Shown: positions 1 to 9,278 of the stretch, piece after piece | Layout of the letters: each line of letters begins with the position of its first letter | Numbering within the stretch: the first letter of the stretch is position 1 | Assembly (NCBI RefSeq): GCF_021513155.1 | Contig: NZ_CP090984.1 | Location: 1-64,000, forward strand | Reading direction: 5' to 3' | Length of the DNA stretch: 64,000 nucleotides | Source: Jeotgalibaca sp. MA1X17-3 | Lineage (GTDB): Bacteria; Bacillota; Bacilli; Lactobacillales; Aerococcaceae | The notes under the pieces: model-generated | Told to the model about the DNA's origin: nothing | Database searches by the model: none | Seen by the model: only the letters and a program-made list of their open reading frames with translations | Position numbers and translations under genes: made by a program

Positions 1-3000
1 ATATAAGAGCTGTTGATTTATTAAAATCCTTAAAGTTGCTTGTGAAAATCTATTGTCCGCTAATTCATCGTATTTCATTTTCATATCTCTAATTAAATCA
101 TCATCAACATTATAATTGTTCAGGAATACTCCAAAACTTATTAATGATAAAGCAGTAGTAGATTCGTCATTCTTCATTATACGTTCGAATACTTTTGATA
201 GATTTTTAGTGCTAATTTCATCAATTGAAGTTTTTATCATACTAAAGCATAATGCAATAACAAAAGAGTAAATAAATTCTTTACTTTTTTTTATGCTATC
301 TTCTTTTGTTCGTTTTCCTGATTGGAGAAGCATTTCTGAGAAGAGATTAACAAGGTGTTCGGTGTTCTCACTAAAACGATTCAGTAACTCTGAATGTGAT
401 TTTAAAGATAAATCAAGTGTAATATGAGTCAGTTCTTCTTTGACATCTTTTGTTAAACTTCCTGAGTAATTTTTTAGAATATTTCCCAAAGCTTCACTTA
501 ATTTTCGTGCTTTTATATATTCTATTACTTCTGAACTTTGTCTATAATCTATATATTCCTCGTCTTTTTTAGAAAGCTTATCAATGTCATCATAATTTTC
601 CTCTGCTTTATCGCGTATTTCATTTCTTTTTCTCCGGTTTTGTTTGAAATGTGCTTCTTCATAGATTAAAGTGGGAACTTTATCCCACAAGTTATTAAAA
701 ACTGTAATATCACTATCTAAAGTTAAACCTACTGTTTCTTTTAGTAAGCTCTGGGCAGTAGCTTTTAACTCGTCGATAATATAGTTATTCCTTCTAAAGT
801 GAGTTACGAACCATAATATATCAGTATTCTCATCATTATCAATATTACGAATTATGCTACTAAATTCTTTCTTTATTTCTTCACTGTCGTCTATATTATC
901 TACAAAATGTTGAGCAATGAAATAATAGTATAAGTAGTCATGATTAAAATGATGTAAGCCATCTGTAAGTGAAAAAATTTCATGTTTCATTAATTCATTT
1001 TTTATTATTTCGAATTTAAAGTCTTGTTTTCTCATATCATATTTTTCTAAATGAATATCATGAAATTCAGCCCATTCACTATAGGAAATTCCCTTACCTA
1101 TAGTAAACATTTTGAAGCTTAGTTCACTTAAGTAGGTATCTAAAGTAGCAATAGAGCTCTGATTTGTTTGGATATTCAATAGAGTCTGTTTTATAAGAAC
1201 CTCGTAGAAATAGGCGCTACCTTTTGATTTAAAATCATAAGCCTGATTGTTTACTAAGGCTTGAAGAACAATATTTATATAGAGGGGAACTTTAGGGACT
1301 GTATTAGTCTTGAAAACAGAATCTAATACATGAGTATATTCTTCCATTTTCAATGAAAAATCTTCTCTTTTTGTATAAAAATCATTTTCTCCGTTAATCC
1401 AGTTCTCGATAAATGCTTCTTGGTTACTGTTATTAACTTTTCTTAGTCTAAATTCTTCCATTCCCTTTACTACATCTGCATTTGCATTTGCTTTGAATAC
1501 CTCTTCTAACGAAACATTCGAATCAGAAGTTAAAATTATAATATGTCAAAGAAATGCTGTAATTGTTCGAGTAATTTTTCTTTTCCCGATTCATTAACTT
1601 CTATAGAGTCCCAATTATCTAGAATTAAATATTTAAGTTCAAGTTCTTCCTGAATAAATCTATCCCAGCTTAGTCCTGTATATTGGGAATTTATTTCATC
1701 TTCTAAGAATTTAGTTATGCTATGGATATGACGTTTTTTTATACCCTTTCCATTAGACAGAAATGGTATAAACCCATTCTGTAAAAGATACTGGGTAACG
1801 GATTTAGCTAGAGTAGTTTTCCCATATTTACGAGGACTATTAATCAGCCAATAACTCGGAGTACTATCTAGGAGACGTTTTTTAAATGTTTCACCAGATA
1901 TACTTAAGAATTTATCGGATCCTAGTTTTTTGTTCTTAAAATTAGGCCATACAAAAATATCTTTCAAAAATATTGTGCCTTTTGAGGGATGGTGAAAAGG
2001 ATCTTCTAGACTATTAATATATGAAGTATGTTCCTCACTAAATGTCAAAGTATTGGACATATTTTTTTTACTATTATCCTCTTTTGCGAGGATAGCATAT
2101 TCCTTATTTTCCCCCCCTTCAGAATATATTTTTTCAAATTTATTCCATCTGAAATCGGTCACACTTACAGTTTTTGAATCAGTATCATAAATCATAATTC
2201 GAAAACTACTTATATCGGGATTCATACTTTCATTTAGAACGCCGCCTTCGAAAATATGAATACCATTCAAATTATTCTCTTCGTCTCCATGTTCATGGCC
2301 AGTTAAAAGAATATCGCTATTCTTCAAGATTATCTTATCAAACTCTCGTTTGTTATCTGGATTTAACCAATTACTAGGGTGATGCATGACAGTAATATTA
2401 AGGCAGCTATTATCATAAGTAAAAATATCCTTAGTATAGTCACATGGGAAAATCATTTTTCCAGGATTTTCCATTTTCTCAGAAATCCATGCAGTATTAA
2501 CCAAATTAAGATTTACTACAATATTTCCATCATTATCTAAATGACTAATATTTTTAGCTAAATAGTTTTTTTTATTTAACGAGGAGTGCTGCCAATCATT
2601 ATTGAAGATGTCCTCAAAATCATTGTATTCTTCCTGTAATATTACTTCCTCCACTATTTCGTCACTTATTTCATCAGAACCATTTTGAATTTTCTCAACT
2701 AGTAGCTCTCTCCCTTTAGAATTCCTATTAAAGTTACAATCATGGTTTCCTGGAACGCAATATACATCACAGTTTTTATTTAATTTTTTTTCAATAACTT
2801 CTTTTATTTCTAGTACCTGGAATTCGCTTTCACTATATTCTTGCTTGGTTCCACTAAATGCCATGTCACCATTAATAACCAAAAAAATCGAGTAGCAGTG
2901 AACAAGGTAATGGGCGTTGAGAACTTTTTTTAATTCTTCTACTTTCTGAAAATTATCATTATTTCTATTATGAATATCCGAAATTTGTACTATTCCTATT

Positions 3001-3005
3001 TTCAA
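1..3005 (-). CDS. Calcineurin-like phosphoesterase fused to STAND/NACHT-like NTPase (frameshifted, runs off left edge)
   Basis: The protein starts at a TTG (3005-3003) preceded by AGGAGA. The first ~300 residues are a calcineurin-like metallophosphoesterase with all metal motifs visible: SDIH, NGDM, PGNHD, MHHP and GHEHG. A P-loop NTPase follows, with Walker A SPRKYGKTT (~residue 392) and Walker B-like YLILDNWD (~460). This frame stops at 1536, but the same strand stays open in another frame from ~1550 to base 1. Restoring one A near 1540-1547 gives FFDIIILTSDS, the expected sensor strand after Walker B, so this is one gene of over 1000 residues with a single-base break. Further on, LHHFNHDYLYYYF resembles the conserved end of NACHT/STAND modules. 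STAND NTPases with N-terminal effector domains are commonly anti-phage sensors; here the effector would be a phosphoesterase acting on nucleotides or nucleic acid. Function is inferred. The sensor C-terminus lies outside the window. Confidence 0.75.
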
Positions 3006-3327
3006 CTAACACATCTCCTATTTATTAGTAATAAAATTTGATTCTACTTATCTTAGCTAGAACATTCTTAATTCTGATTATATTCTTACTTATAAAAAGA
3101 GTTGATTCTGCAACAATATAAAACAAACATACCTTCAAAACTATAAGATAAAGATAACTGTATTCTTGGTGACGAATCTTGTTTTGGTATTTGTTGCGCA
3201 TCGAAATACCGTGAGTTAATTATTTATGAAAATATACTCACTTAAATCCTAATTATAGCAAAGATATCTTGTTTTTGTCCCTACTCTAGATATAGAAAGA
3301 ATTAAAATGATTTTATATTTCGCCGAT
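3006..3327. other. Intergenic region, no gene seen
   Basis: This is AT-rich sequence upstream of the phosphoesterase-STAND gene. It probably carries that gene's leftward promoter, but I cannot pick convincing -35/-10 boxes. No open reading frame with a plausible ribosome-binding site is visible on either strand. The right end merges into the IS30-type relic. Confidence 0.4.
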
Positions 3328-3800
3328 TGTAAAATTAAGCTAGACAAATAAAAAGGTCATTCATGATACACTCAAAATGTAATTCTGCAAGAATACATAG
3401 GAGTGATCACGAATGATCTACACCCATCTTACTACGGATGAACTGGTTTTGATAGAGGCTTACCACCACCAAAATATCGCGGTGATGACCCTATCAACCC
3501 TTTTAAAACGTTCTAGAATGACCATTTATAAAACGTCATCAATTTCTTGAAAGAAAGGCCACACGGCCTTAGAATACTATCAAAAATACAAGGAAAAGCA
3601 AGAAACGTTGCGGACGGCATAAAATTATCCTGCCAGCGGAACAACAAACCTACATTAAGGGGAAAGTCGCACAGGGCTGGACTCCTGATGTCATCGTGGG
3701 CTGGAAAGAGATACCGATTGATTGTTCCATGCGAACTCTTTATCGTCGCGACGGAATGGTAATAATAAAAGAAGAAAAAATGCTGAATTCTCCATACTAA
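3328..3800 (+). pseudogene. IS30-family transposase relic
   Basis: The sequence AATTAAGCTAGACAAATAAA at ~3333-3352 resembles the left end and leader of lactobacillal IS30 elements. A transposase start follows at 3413 with AGGAGTGATC before it. The first frame reads HLTTDELVLIEAY and LLKRSRMTIYK, the N-terminal HTH of IS30 transposases. After one break the frame continues as GHTALEYYQKYKEKQ. After a second it continues as ILPAEQQTYIKGKV, GWTPDVIVGWKE and CSMRTLYRR. The DDE catalytic domain that should follow is absent, so this is a truncated, twice-frameshifted remnant of roughly the first 120 codons. It is related to the relic on the opposite strand at 58500-58682. It marks the edge of the defence gene block. 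Confidence 0.75.
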
Positions 3801-4117
3801 TTGCAAAAGACCGTTGGCTTTACATCTATATGCGCAATAGTAATGATGATGGTATAGTTGGAAATTAAGAAAAATACAAGTTTTAATTCTATATTATCTC
3901 TGGATATTACTTTAGAAATCATTAGAAATTTAAATGTTTAATGTAGAATATTTTAGTATTATCATAAAAGTTTTTCTTTATAAGTTATATGTTTTAATAA
4001 AATAAAAATATTAAAAAGTGACTTATATAGGAATAAATTTAATTTGGTTGACTTTTAATATATAAAAGTCTAAAATAAGACTATATAATAGTTCATTTCA
4101 AGATAGGAGATCAAATA

Positions 4118-4807
4118 GTGAAAACAATCGATATGAGTGAACAAAAAATTAAAACCATAGCTTCTATCTTAACGTTGAAAGATGATGAATCAATAGAGTT
4201 GCATTTAAAATCAATTGGTAATGAAGATGGTACTGGTGTTGATAATAGTAAAGGTTCTGCAAATTGGGATTTACGATATAATGAATTGCTTAAACTCTCA
4301 AGCAACTCTTTAAAACCGATTAGAATCAAAAGAGGCTGGGAATTTGTCATATTGTATAATCTTTCAAGTACTCAACTGTACATTTTTGTCAAAAAGAAAA
4401 GATTAAATGAAATAATGAAAAATGATGATATGACTCATTACATTAAGTTGGCTAATTTATTAGGAATTGATCCTACTATAAAAGAAATGACACCTCTTAC
4501 TGAACAACTTGAACTTTTCGATAAAATTTATGAGCAAGATGAAAATTTACTAATGATGGCAAAAAGTATTTATAATTTGACTCCTTCCAATGTGTTTATT
4601 TTTTCTTTCGATGATGGGTTTATTCCTTCCATTATGGCTCTTTCATTTAACGCTAATCAAGAATTAATTTGGCAAAAAAACTATACCTATCTACTAGATA
4701 GCAATTATCAGGTTGATATCAATTCAGATGGAATAAACAGTGGAGAAAACGAAAGCAGTATTCCTTTAAAACAGAAAAAAAATATTGTTCGTTTAAAAAG
4801 AATATAG
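4118..4807 (+). CDS. Unknown protein resembling DUF5986, paired with ImmA/IrrE gene
   Basis: A 229-residue soluble protein starting at GTG with AGGAGA seven bases upstream. The central stretch RGWEFVILY, VKKKRLNEI and MTHYIKLANLL matches the pattern I remember for DUF5986 proteins (a tryptophan-containing strand, an FxxxKRxxE helix, then HYxxxL). I cannot confirm this by search. It has no membrane segment or signal peptide. It ends 38 bases before an XRE/ImmA-IrrE protease gene on the same strand and probably forms one transcript with it. That arrangement recalls toxin-antitoxin or repressor-protease pairs, in which the M78 protease cleaves or antagonises its neighbour. The last ~30 residues are polar and probably disordered. 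Its biochemical role is unknown. Confidence 0.6.
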   Translation: MKTIDMSEQKIKTIASILTLKDDESIELHLKSIGNEDGTGVDNSKGSANWDLRYNELLKLSSNSLKPIRIKRGWEFVILYNLSSTQLYIFVKKKRLNEIMKNDDMTHYIKLANLLGIDPTIKEMTPLTEQLELFDKIYEQDENLLMMAKSIYNLTPSNVFIFSFDDGFIPSIMALSFNANQELIWQKNYTYLLDSNYQVDINSDGINSGENESSIPLKQKKNIVRLKRI

Positions 4808-4845
4808 AATCATAATTATAGGATCATATAGAAGAGGTTAAAATA

Positions 4846-6018
4846 ATGAAAAAGATATTTAATGGAAAACGATTAAAAGAAGCTCGTCTTTATAATAAAA
4901 TGACCATTACATCGTTAGCTGAGCGTTTGGATATTACTAAACAGTCAGTTTCTAAATATGAAACAGGAAAAACAGCTCCGAATTTTGAAAATTCTCTTCA
5001 GTTACATGACATACTAGGATATCCTCGCGAGTTTTTTTATACACTTGATTTGTTTGAATATGAAACAGAAGGTACATTTTTTCGATCAAGGCTAACATCT
5101 ACTCTCAAATCTAAGCAACCTGCTGAAATATCTATCAAATATACAGTTATTGTTCGAGATTTTTTAAGTCAATATATTGAATTTCCTAAATTGAAAAATA
5201 GGGAAGAATATTCGGATATAAATGATATAGAATTGGTATCTAAAAAAGTTCGTCAAGACATGTTACTAAACGAGAATCCTATACTAGATATTGTTGAAAC
5301 TGCTGAGTTAATGGGTTTTTCAGTGATAAACTCAGAGTATAATGAAGAAAAAATAGATGCTTTTAGTAGCATGAATAAAATAAACGATAATGAATACTTT
5401 GTAATTACAACTGGAGAAAGTAGCTCTTTTTACAGACGACAATTTAGTATCGCTCATGAAATAGGTCACTGGGTCTTACATCAAAATCTCAATCCGCAAG
5501 AACTAGATAAAGAAGAATACAAGGAAATGGAAACTCAAGCTAATAAATTTGCTTCATGTTTTTTATTACCTGAGAATGCTTTTCGAAAAAGTTTAATAGG
5601 AAATGATATAAATAACATTGAAACATACTATTATTTAAAAAAAGTCTGGAATGTTTCGATGGCTGCGATGATCAAAAGAGCATATGATTTAAATGTTATA
5701 AATATAGAACAACAAACTAAATTATATAAGCAAATGAACTACAGAGGATGGCGAAATCCAGAACCATTTGATTTAGATAAAAAACGTACTATTCCAGTTA
5801 GTTTTAAGCAATCAATTCATCTACTAATCGATGAGAATGTTTTACAGGGTCATGAGATACCAATAAAACTTGCTGAAGAGTACAACCTCTATTTGACTGA
5901 TACAATGTTAGCTAGAGTTTGCGGAGTTAACGAGACTCTCTTCAAAAATAATAATGAATCACAGGTAGTTATGAAAATTAAAGACTTCAGGTCTAGAAAA
6001 GATAACCAAATTGGGTAG
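4846..6018 (+). CDS. XRE-family HTH regulator with ImmA/IrrE (M78) metallopeptidase domain
   Basis: A 390-residue protein. Residues ~6-60 form an XRE/Cro-type HTH (LAERLDITKQSVSKYETGK). Residues ~145-245 form an M78 peptidase with the zinc motif HEIGH at 204-208 and the downstream glutamate in ETQANKFASCFLLP, the ImmA/IrrE hallmark. The ~100 C-terminal residues are unassigned. This fusion (COG2856 with HTH) is typical of regulators of mobile elements and of antitoxin-like partners. ImmA proteases cleave phage-type repressors on DNA damage, and IrrE/PprI controls the damage response in Deinococcus. The ribosome-binding site AGAGG lies before 4846. The tight linkage to the preceding unknown gene suggests that gene is its partner or target. 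Domain assignment is firm; the substrate is not known. Confidence 0.85.
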   Translation: MKKIFNGKRLKEARLYNKMTITSLAERLDITKQSVSKYETGKTAPNFENSLQLHDILGYPREFFYTLDLFEYETEGTFFRSRLTSTLKSKQPAEISIKYTVIVRDFLSQYIEFPKLKNREEYSDINDIELVSKKVRQDMLLNENPILDIVETAELMGFSVINSEYNEEKIDAFSSMNKINDNEYFVITTGESSSFYRRQFSIAHEIGHWVLHQNLNPQELDKEEYKEMETQANKFASCFLLPENAFRKSLIGNDINNIETYYYLKKVWNVSMAAMIKRAYDLNVINIEQQTKLYKQMNYRGWRNPEPFDLDKKRTIPVSFKQSIHLLIDENVLQGHEIPIKLAEEYNLYLTDTMLARVCGVNETLFKNNNESQVVMKIKDFRSRKDNQIG

Positions 6019-6085
6019 ATTTGTAAGAATTATAGCTTATTAAAAATCATTACATTATCAATAAATTATAAGGGAGGAATGGAAT

Positions 6086-6211
6086 ATGGTAAAACATACC
6101 GGTGGAAAAGTTGGAAAAGCGGGGAAAACCTTAGTTTCAAAAAAGAGTAGTAAACTGGCAAAATCAAAAGCAGGAAAAACTTTGAAACAACATCAAGATA
6201 AAAAGCATTAA
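6086..6211 (+). CDS. Small basic protein, 41 aa
   Basis: This short gene is supported by an excellent AGGGAGGA site eight bases upstream of ATG 6086. The product is 41 residues, very rich in Lys, Gly and Ser (VGKAGKTLVSKKSS, AKSKAGKTL) with a strongly positive charge. Similar tiny Lys/Gly proteins recur on plasmids and prophages of lactobacilli and staphylococci, often near regulatory modules; this is from memory and no function is established. It follows the ImmA/IrrE gene by 68 bases and ends just before a strong bidirectional terminator, so it is probably the last gene of that transcript. It could bind nucleic acid, by composition only. Confidence 0.65.
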   Translation: MVKHTGGKVGKAGKTLVSKKSSKLAKSKAGKTLKQHQDKKH

Positions 6212-6259
6212 GTTAATTAAACTTATTTTAGTTGATTAAAAATAAATATTTTAAACTGA

Positions 6260-6305
6260 GAAACGAAGATTAGAGCACTTAATACACTAATCTTCGTTTC
6301 TTTTT
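6260..6305. terminator. Rho-independent terminator, probably shared by converging genes
   Basis: A perfect 14-bp stem, GAAACGAAGATTAG (6260-6273) with its complement at 6287-6300, encloses a 13-base loop and is followed by TTTTT on the + strand. It ends the transcript of the small basic protein. Its right arm also encodes the last codons and stop of the convergent resolvase gene. Confidence 0.85.
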
Positions 6306-6889
6306 ACTTTGTCTTTAATATTAGATAAAAGTTGTTTGTGTTCTCTCTCGTTGATTTTCCTATATAAGGAGCCTTGAGAAATACTAGTAATTCGAATAAT
6401 ATCTTTAATTGAATACTGTCCCGAATCATACAAACGTAAAGCATCTTTTACCTTTTGCTTATTCATGGTTGGTCTACCCAGTTTTACTCCACGTGCCTTA
6501 GCGGAAGTTAAGCCTTCGTTCACTCGCTGTACTGTCAGGTCACGCTCCAACTGAGCAATCACAGCCATCATCTGAAACATGGCCTGACCGGTTGGTGTAG
6601 AGGTATCTAGGTTCTCTTTCAACGATACAACTTCTACACCTTGTTCTTTCAATTCTTCAACAGTAGAGAGGATATCTAGCGTTTTCCTACCTAAACGACT
6701 AATGGATTCAATAATAACGGTATCTCCAGATCGAACACTATTAAATAAGGTATCTAATCCTGCGCGTTTCTTTTGCGTACCGGTAAATTTTTCTTGTATT
6801 AGTTTATCGTAACCAACCTTCTCTAAAGCATCTAATTGACGATGGAGTTCTTGTTTGTCGGTAGATACTCTTGCATAAGCAATTCTCAT
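6287..6889 (-). CDS. Serine recombinase of the resolvase/invertase family
   Basis: A resolvase of about 200 residues. I place the start at ATG 6889 (MRIAYARVSTDKQ) because GAGGTG lies five bases upstream; an upstream ATG at 6907 lacks such a site. The N-terminal catalytic domain shows the nucleophile serine in ARVSTDKQ and the conserved SISRLGRK and QMMAVIAQLERD stretches. A C-terminal HTH follows with KLGRPTMNKQ and DIIRITSISQGSLYRK. It belongs to the Tn552/Pin-type small recombinases that Gram-positive plasmids use to resolve multimers or cointegrates. No transposase accompanies it, so it may be a plasmid multimer resolvase or a remnant of a Tn3-like transposon. A small palindrome at ~6930-6945 (GTCTCTAATAGAC) could be part of its res site, but I cannot delimit one. 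Confidence 0.88.
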   Translation of the reverse strand: MRIAYARVSTDKQELHRQLDALEKVGYDKLIQEKFTGTQKKRAGLDTLFNSVRSGDTVIIESISRLGRKTLDILSTVEELKEQGVEVVSLKENLDTSTPTGQAMFQMMAVIAQLERDLTVQRVNEGLTSAKARGVKLGRPTMNKQKVKDALRLYDSGQYSIKDIIRITSISQGSLYRKINEREHKQLLSNIKDKVKRNED

Positions 6890-7182
6890 CATTTCACCTC
6901 GTAACATAATTTCTTCTATTATATAATTTAATGTCTCTAATAGACTCTTTTTATTATACCAGTATCATCTTTAAATGTAAGGGTATTTGGTAATGATTAT
7001 GGACATTGATTTTGGTAATTCAATAAAAGTTGATTATACAAGGTTTTGATAATTTTTCTTTCTGCATAAAAACCATTCCCAAAAACACTTGTATTTGGGA
7101 ACAAAATCATGATAAAAATTAGATATGATTATAAAAGTATTAAAACACTTCAAAAAGTTCTTTTGAATGATAATAAATAAAG

Positions 7183-7208
7183 TTCTAGTTATTAATTAAT
7201 AACTAGAA
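7183..7208. repeat. Perfect 26-bp palindrome
   Basis: Bases 7183-7195 (TTCTAGTTATTAA) are the exact reverse complement of 7196-7208. There is no loop and no poly-U tail, so this is not a classic terminator. It could be a protein-binding site, a cruciform or a recombination target. It lies between the resolvase gene and the PTS operon terminator. Confidence 0.7.
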
Positions 7209-7224
7209 TCTTAATGTATTTTAC

Positions 7225-7258
7225 AATAAATACAAACAGAGTAGATTTCTCTACTCTG
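7225..7258 (-). terminator. Rho-independent terminator of the PTS/TrpA-like operon
   Basis: On the minus strand, 22 bases after the TrpA-like stop, the stem CAGAGTAGA pairs with TCTACTCTG around a GAAA-type loop (7237-7258) and runs into TTTGTATTTATTGT. Position and orientation fit the end of the leftward PTS operon. Confidence 0.75.
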
Positions 7259-7279
7259 AGGAAGTGTGATTCAGAAAAG

Positions 7280-7981
7280 TTAAGAATTCATAATAGAGTC
7301 AAATCCATCTAAATATGTATATACTCCGTTTATTCCTCCTTGTTGGAACCTTCTCAAAAATTCTGTTCCGATAATAGCACCATCTGCTCCATTTTTTACA
7401 ATAGAAGCGACATCTTCAGGAGTCTTAATACCAAAACCTACAAGTATTGGTAAAGGAGAATGTTTTTTTATAAAGTGAACGGACTCTTTGTATTGTGTAG
7501 GAACTTCATTAAATGATCCCGTTTTTCCTTCTCCTGAAATGACATAAGCAAATAGCTCATTATTTTGAAGAAGAGATTGTATCTCTTCTTCTTTTAAATG
7601 AGGAGGATAAATTTGAATAGGGTGATGGGAGGTATCTTTATTCAATACTTGATCAACACAGAGTAACCCATCATACAAGGAAATCGGAATCTGATTTAAT
7701 GAAAACGTGTCGAAACCTTCCTTGTATGTCATTAGTACAACTTTAAAAGTAAATTTTTCTTTTATTTCTTTTAAGGTTTGTACCAAAGAATCATGCGTCG
7801 GAAGTTGTTTTAAGACCTCCTGATGCGTCTCCTTTATCAGTGCCCCGTCCATAAAAGGATTTTGAACAGGAATGCCTATTTCTACATATGCTGCTCCGTG
7901 TTTTTCTAAGGCGTTTAATAGTGCAAAAAATTCTTTTCGGCTAGGATAATGGAAGGGGATATAGAACGCTAAATTAGTCAT
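7280..7981 (-). CDS. TrpA-like (alpha/beta)8-barrel aldolase in a PTS operon
   Basis: A 233-residue protein with the architecture of tryptophan synthase alpha. VEIGIPVQNPFMDGALI aligns with the TrpA active-site loop, placing catalytic Glu at 34 and Asp at 45 with the same 11-residue spacing as E49/D60 of TrpA. The phosphate-binding elements ISGEGKTG, LVGFGIKTPEDV and GADGAIIGTEF are also present. No trpB or other tryptophan gene is near. The gene is last in an operon with an ascorbate-type PTS EIIC and EIIB, and its ATG overlaps the EIIC stop by one base, so the two are translationally coupled. TrpA performs a retro-aldol cleavage, so the likely role (inference) is cleaving or isomerising the sugar phosphate imported by the PTS. 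It is slightly shorter than TrpA (~265 residues), mainly at the N-terminus. Confidence 0.8.
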   Translation of the reverse strand: MTNLAFYIPFHYPSRKEFFALLNALEKHGAAYVEIGIPVQNPFMDGALIKETHQEVLKQLPTHDSLVQTLKEIKEKFTFKVVLMTYKEGFDTFSLNQIPISLYDGLLCVDQVLNKDTSHHPIQIYPPHLKEEEIQSLLQNNELFAYVISGEGKTGSFNEVPTQYKESVHFIKKHSPLPILVGFGIKTPEDVASIVKNGADGAIIGTEFLRRFQQGGINGVYTYLDGFDSIMNS

Positions 7982-9260
7982 TATGATCCTCCAATCATTT
8001 TTAGAAGCAACCCAAGAAGTGGACCATAAAAAGCATAGTCTGTCTCACTTAGAATTCGCATGATGGGAGCGTAACTTCCAACCATTGGTAATAGAAATGC
8101 TTGACCGAAGATGAGGATTAAACCGTTTACGAAAGAGCCAATAAGGGCACCTCTTCTTCCTCCAAATGCATTTCCAAAAATCCCGGTAATTGCACCCGTA
8201 AAGAACGTTGGGATAAGAGCAGGGAATACAACAATTGGATAATTGAAGAGTCCCAAAATTAACATTCCAACTAATCCTGCAACTAAACTGGAAAGAAATC
8301 CTACAATAACAGAAGTTGGATAATTAGGAAATAATAGAGGAATATCCAGCCCTGGAATCGAATCAGGAATAATTTTGTTAGCAATTCCATGGAAAGCAGG
8401 AATAATTTCTGATAGCATCATTCGGACACCTGTAATAATAACCGTAATCCATACTCCAAACTCTACACCGCGAAGAATAGAATAAACGATGATATCTTGT
8501 CCATTACTAATATTTTCTGCAACCCACCCTGGACCTGCAAGAAGTGAGATGGACAAGAATAGAAAGGACATAACGAGAGTTAATGCAATAGTCATCTCTC
8601 TCAAAAAATTAAATTGTTTTGGTATATGCATGGTCTCTAAGTCTTTTTCTTTATTACCAAGCCATTTTGCCAGCCATGCGGAAATAAGGAGGCCAACCGA
8701 GCTCGAGTGAGCAAGAGTAAAACCTTCTCCACCTTTGATATGTTTCATTAATGGAGCGACATAGGCACAGCTGATAGTCATGTAAAAGCCGAGAAGAAGA
8801 GAACCAATAATTACTAAAGGTAATGTCGTAAGATCAGTGTTAAATTTCAATAATGCAGCAATTAATCCAGCATAAAAAAATGAAACGTGTGCGGAGAGAT
8901 GAACAAACTTCCATTTTGTAAACCGAGCGAGAAGTAGGTTTACAAGAAAGCCAAAAGCAAAAACAAGAGCCATTTCTGTTCCTATTTCTGATAAACTTTC
9001 TGCCTGAGCGGCTCCAATATCAGTAGGTATTTCTTGGATATTAAAAATTTTAGAAAACATAGGTTGTAATGGAAGTAGTGCCATTCCTAACGTTTGTCCA
9101 CCTATATTGATCATTGTGAATCCAATCATTGTTTTAATGACACTGGGAAGAACCTGAAACCATTTTTTTTCTGGGCAATCATTCCCACCAATACAACAAT
9201 ACCGATAATGAAAACAGCTTGTCCCAGGATATTATTAATGAAGTACATGAATATTCCCAC
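7981..9260 (-). CDS. PTS EIIC component, ascorbate (UlaA/SgaT) type, frameshifted
   Basis: A multi-spanning membrane permease. VRMMLSEIIPAFHGI, IIPDSIPGLDI and FGNAFGGRRGAL align with UlaA/SgaT signature regions. The long frame opens at MIGFTMINIGGQ, which corresponds to about residue 50 of UlaA. The missing N-terminus is present upstream in another frame: it starts at GTG 9260 after GGAGG, reads MGIFMYFINNILGQ, and reaches a run of eight A (9163-9170 on the complement). A ninth A would join it to KKWFQVLPSVIKTMIGF, as in UlaA. The whole protein is then ~426 residues. It would import and phosphorylate a sugar acid or related substrate together with the adjacent EIIB. The substrate cannot be told from sequence. 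The homopolymer break is probably a sequencing error. Confidence 0.85.
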
Positions 9261-9278
9261 CGCTAGTTCCTCCTTTAA

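Larger units (their letters stand above)
6890..7279. other. Non-coding stretch with several inverted repeats
   Basis: No gene is visible. The region holds a short palindrome at ~6930-6945 next to the resolvase, an 8-bp inverted repeat TTCCCAAA/TTTGGGAA at 7076-7101, a perfect 26-bp palindrome at 7183-7208, and the terminator of the leftward PTS operon at 7225-7258. The first may relate to recombination by the adjacent resolvase; this is a guess from position. Confidence 0.4.

Noticed and set aside
3513..3806. Open frames on both strands at 3513-3806
   Set aside because: They overlap the IS30 relic, whose own frame is recognisable in pieces. Neither has a ribosome-binding site.
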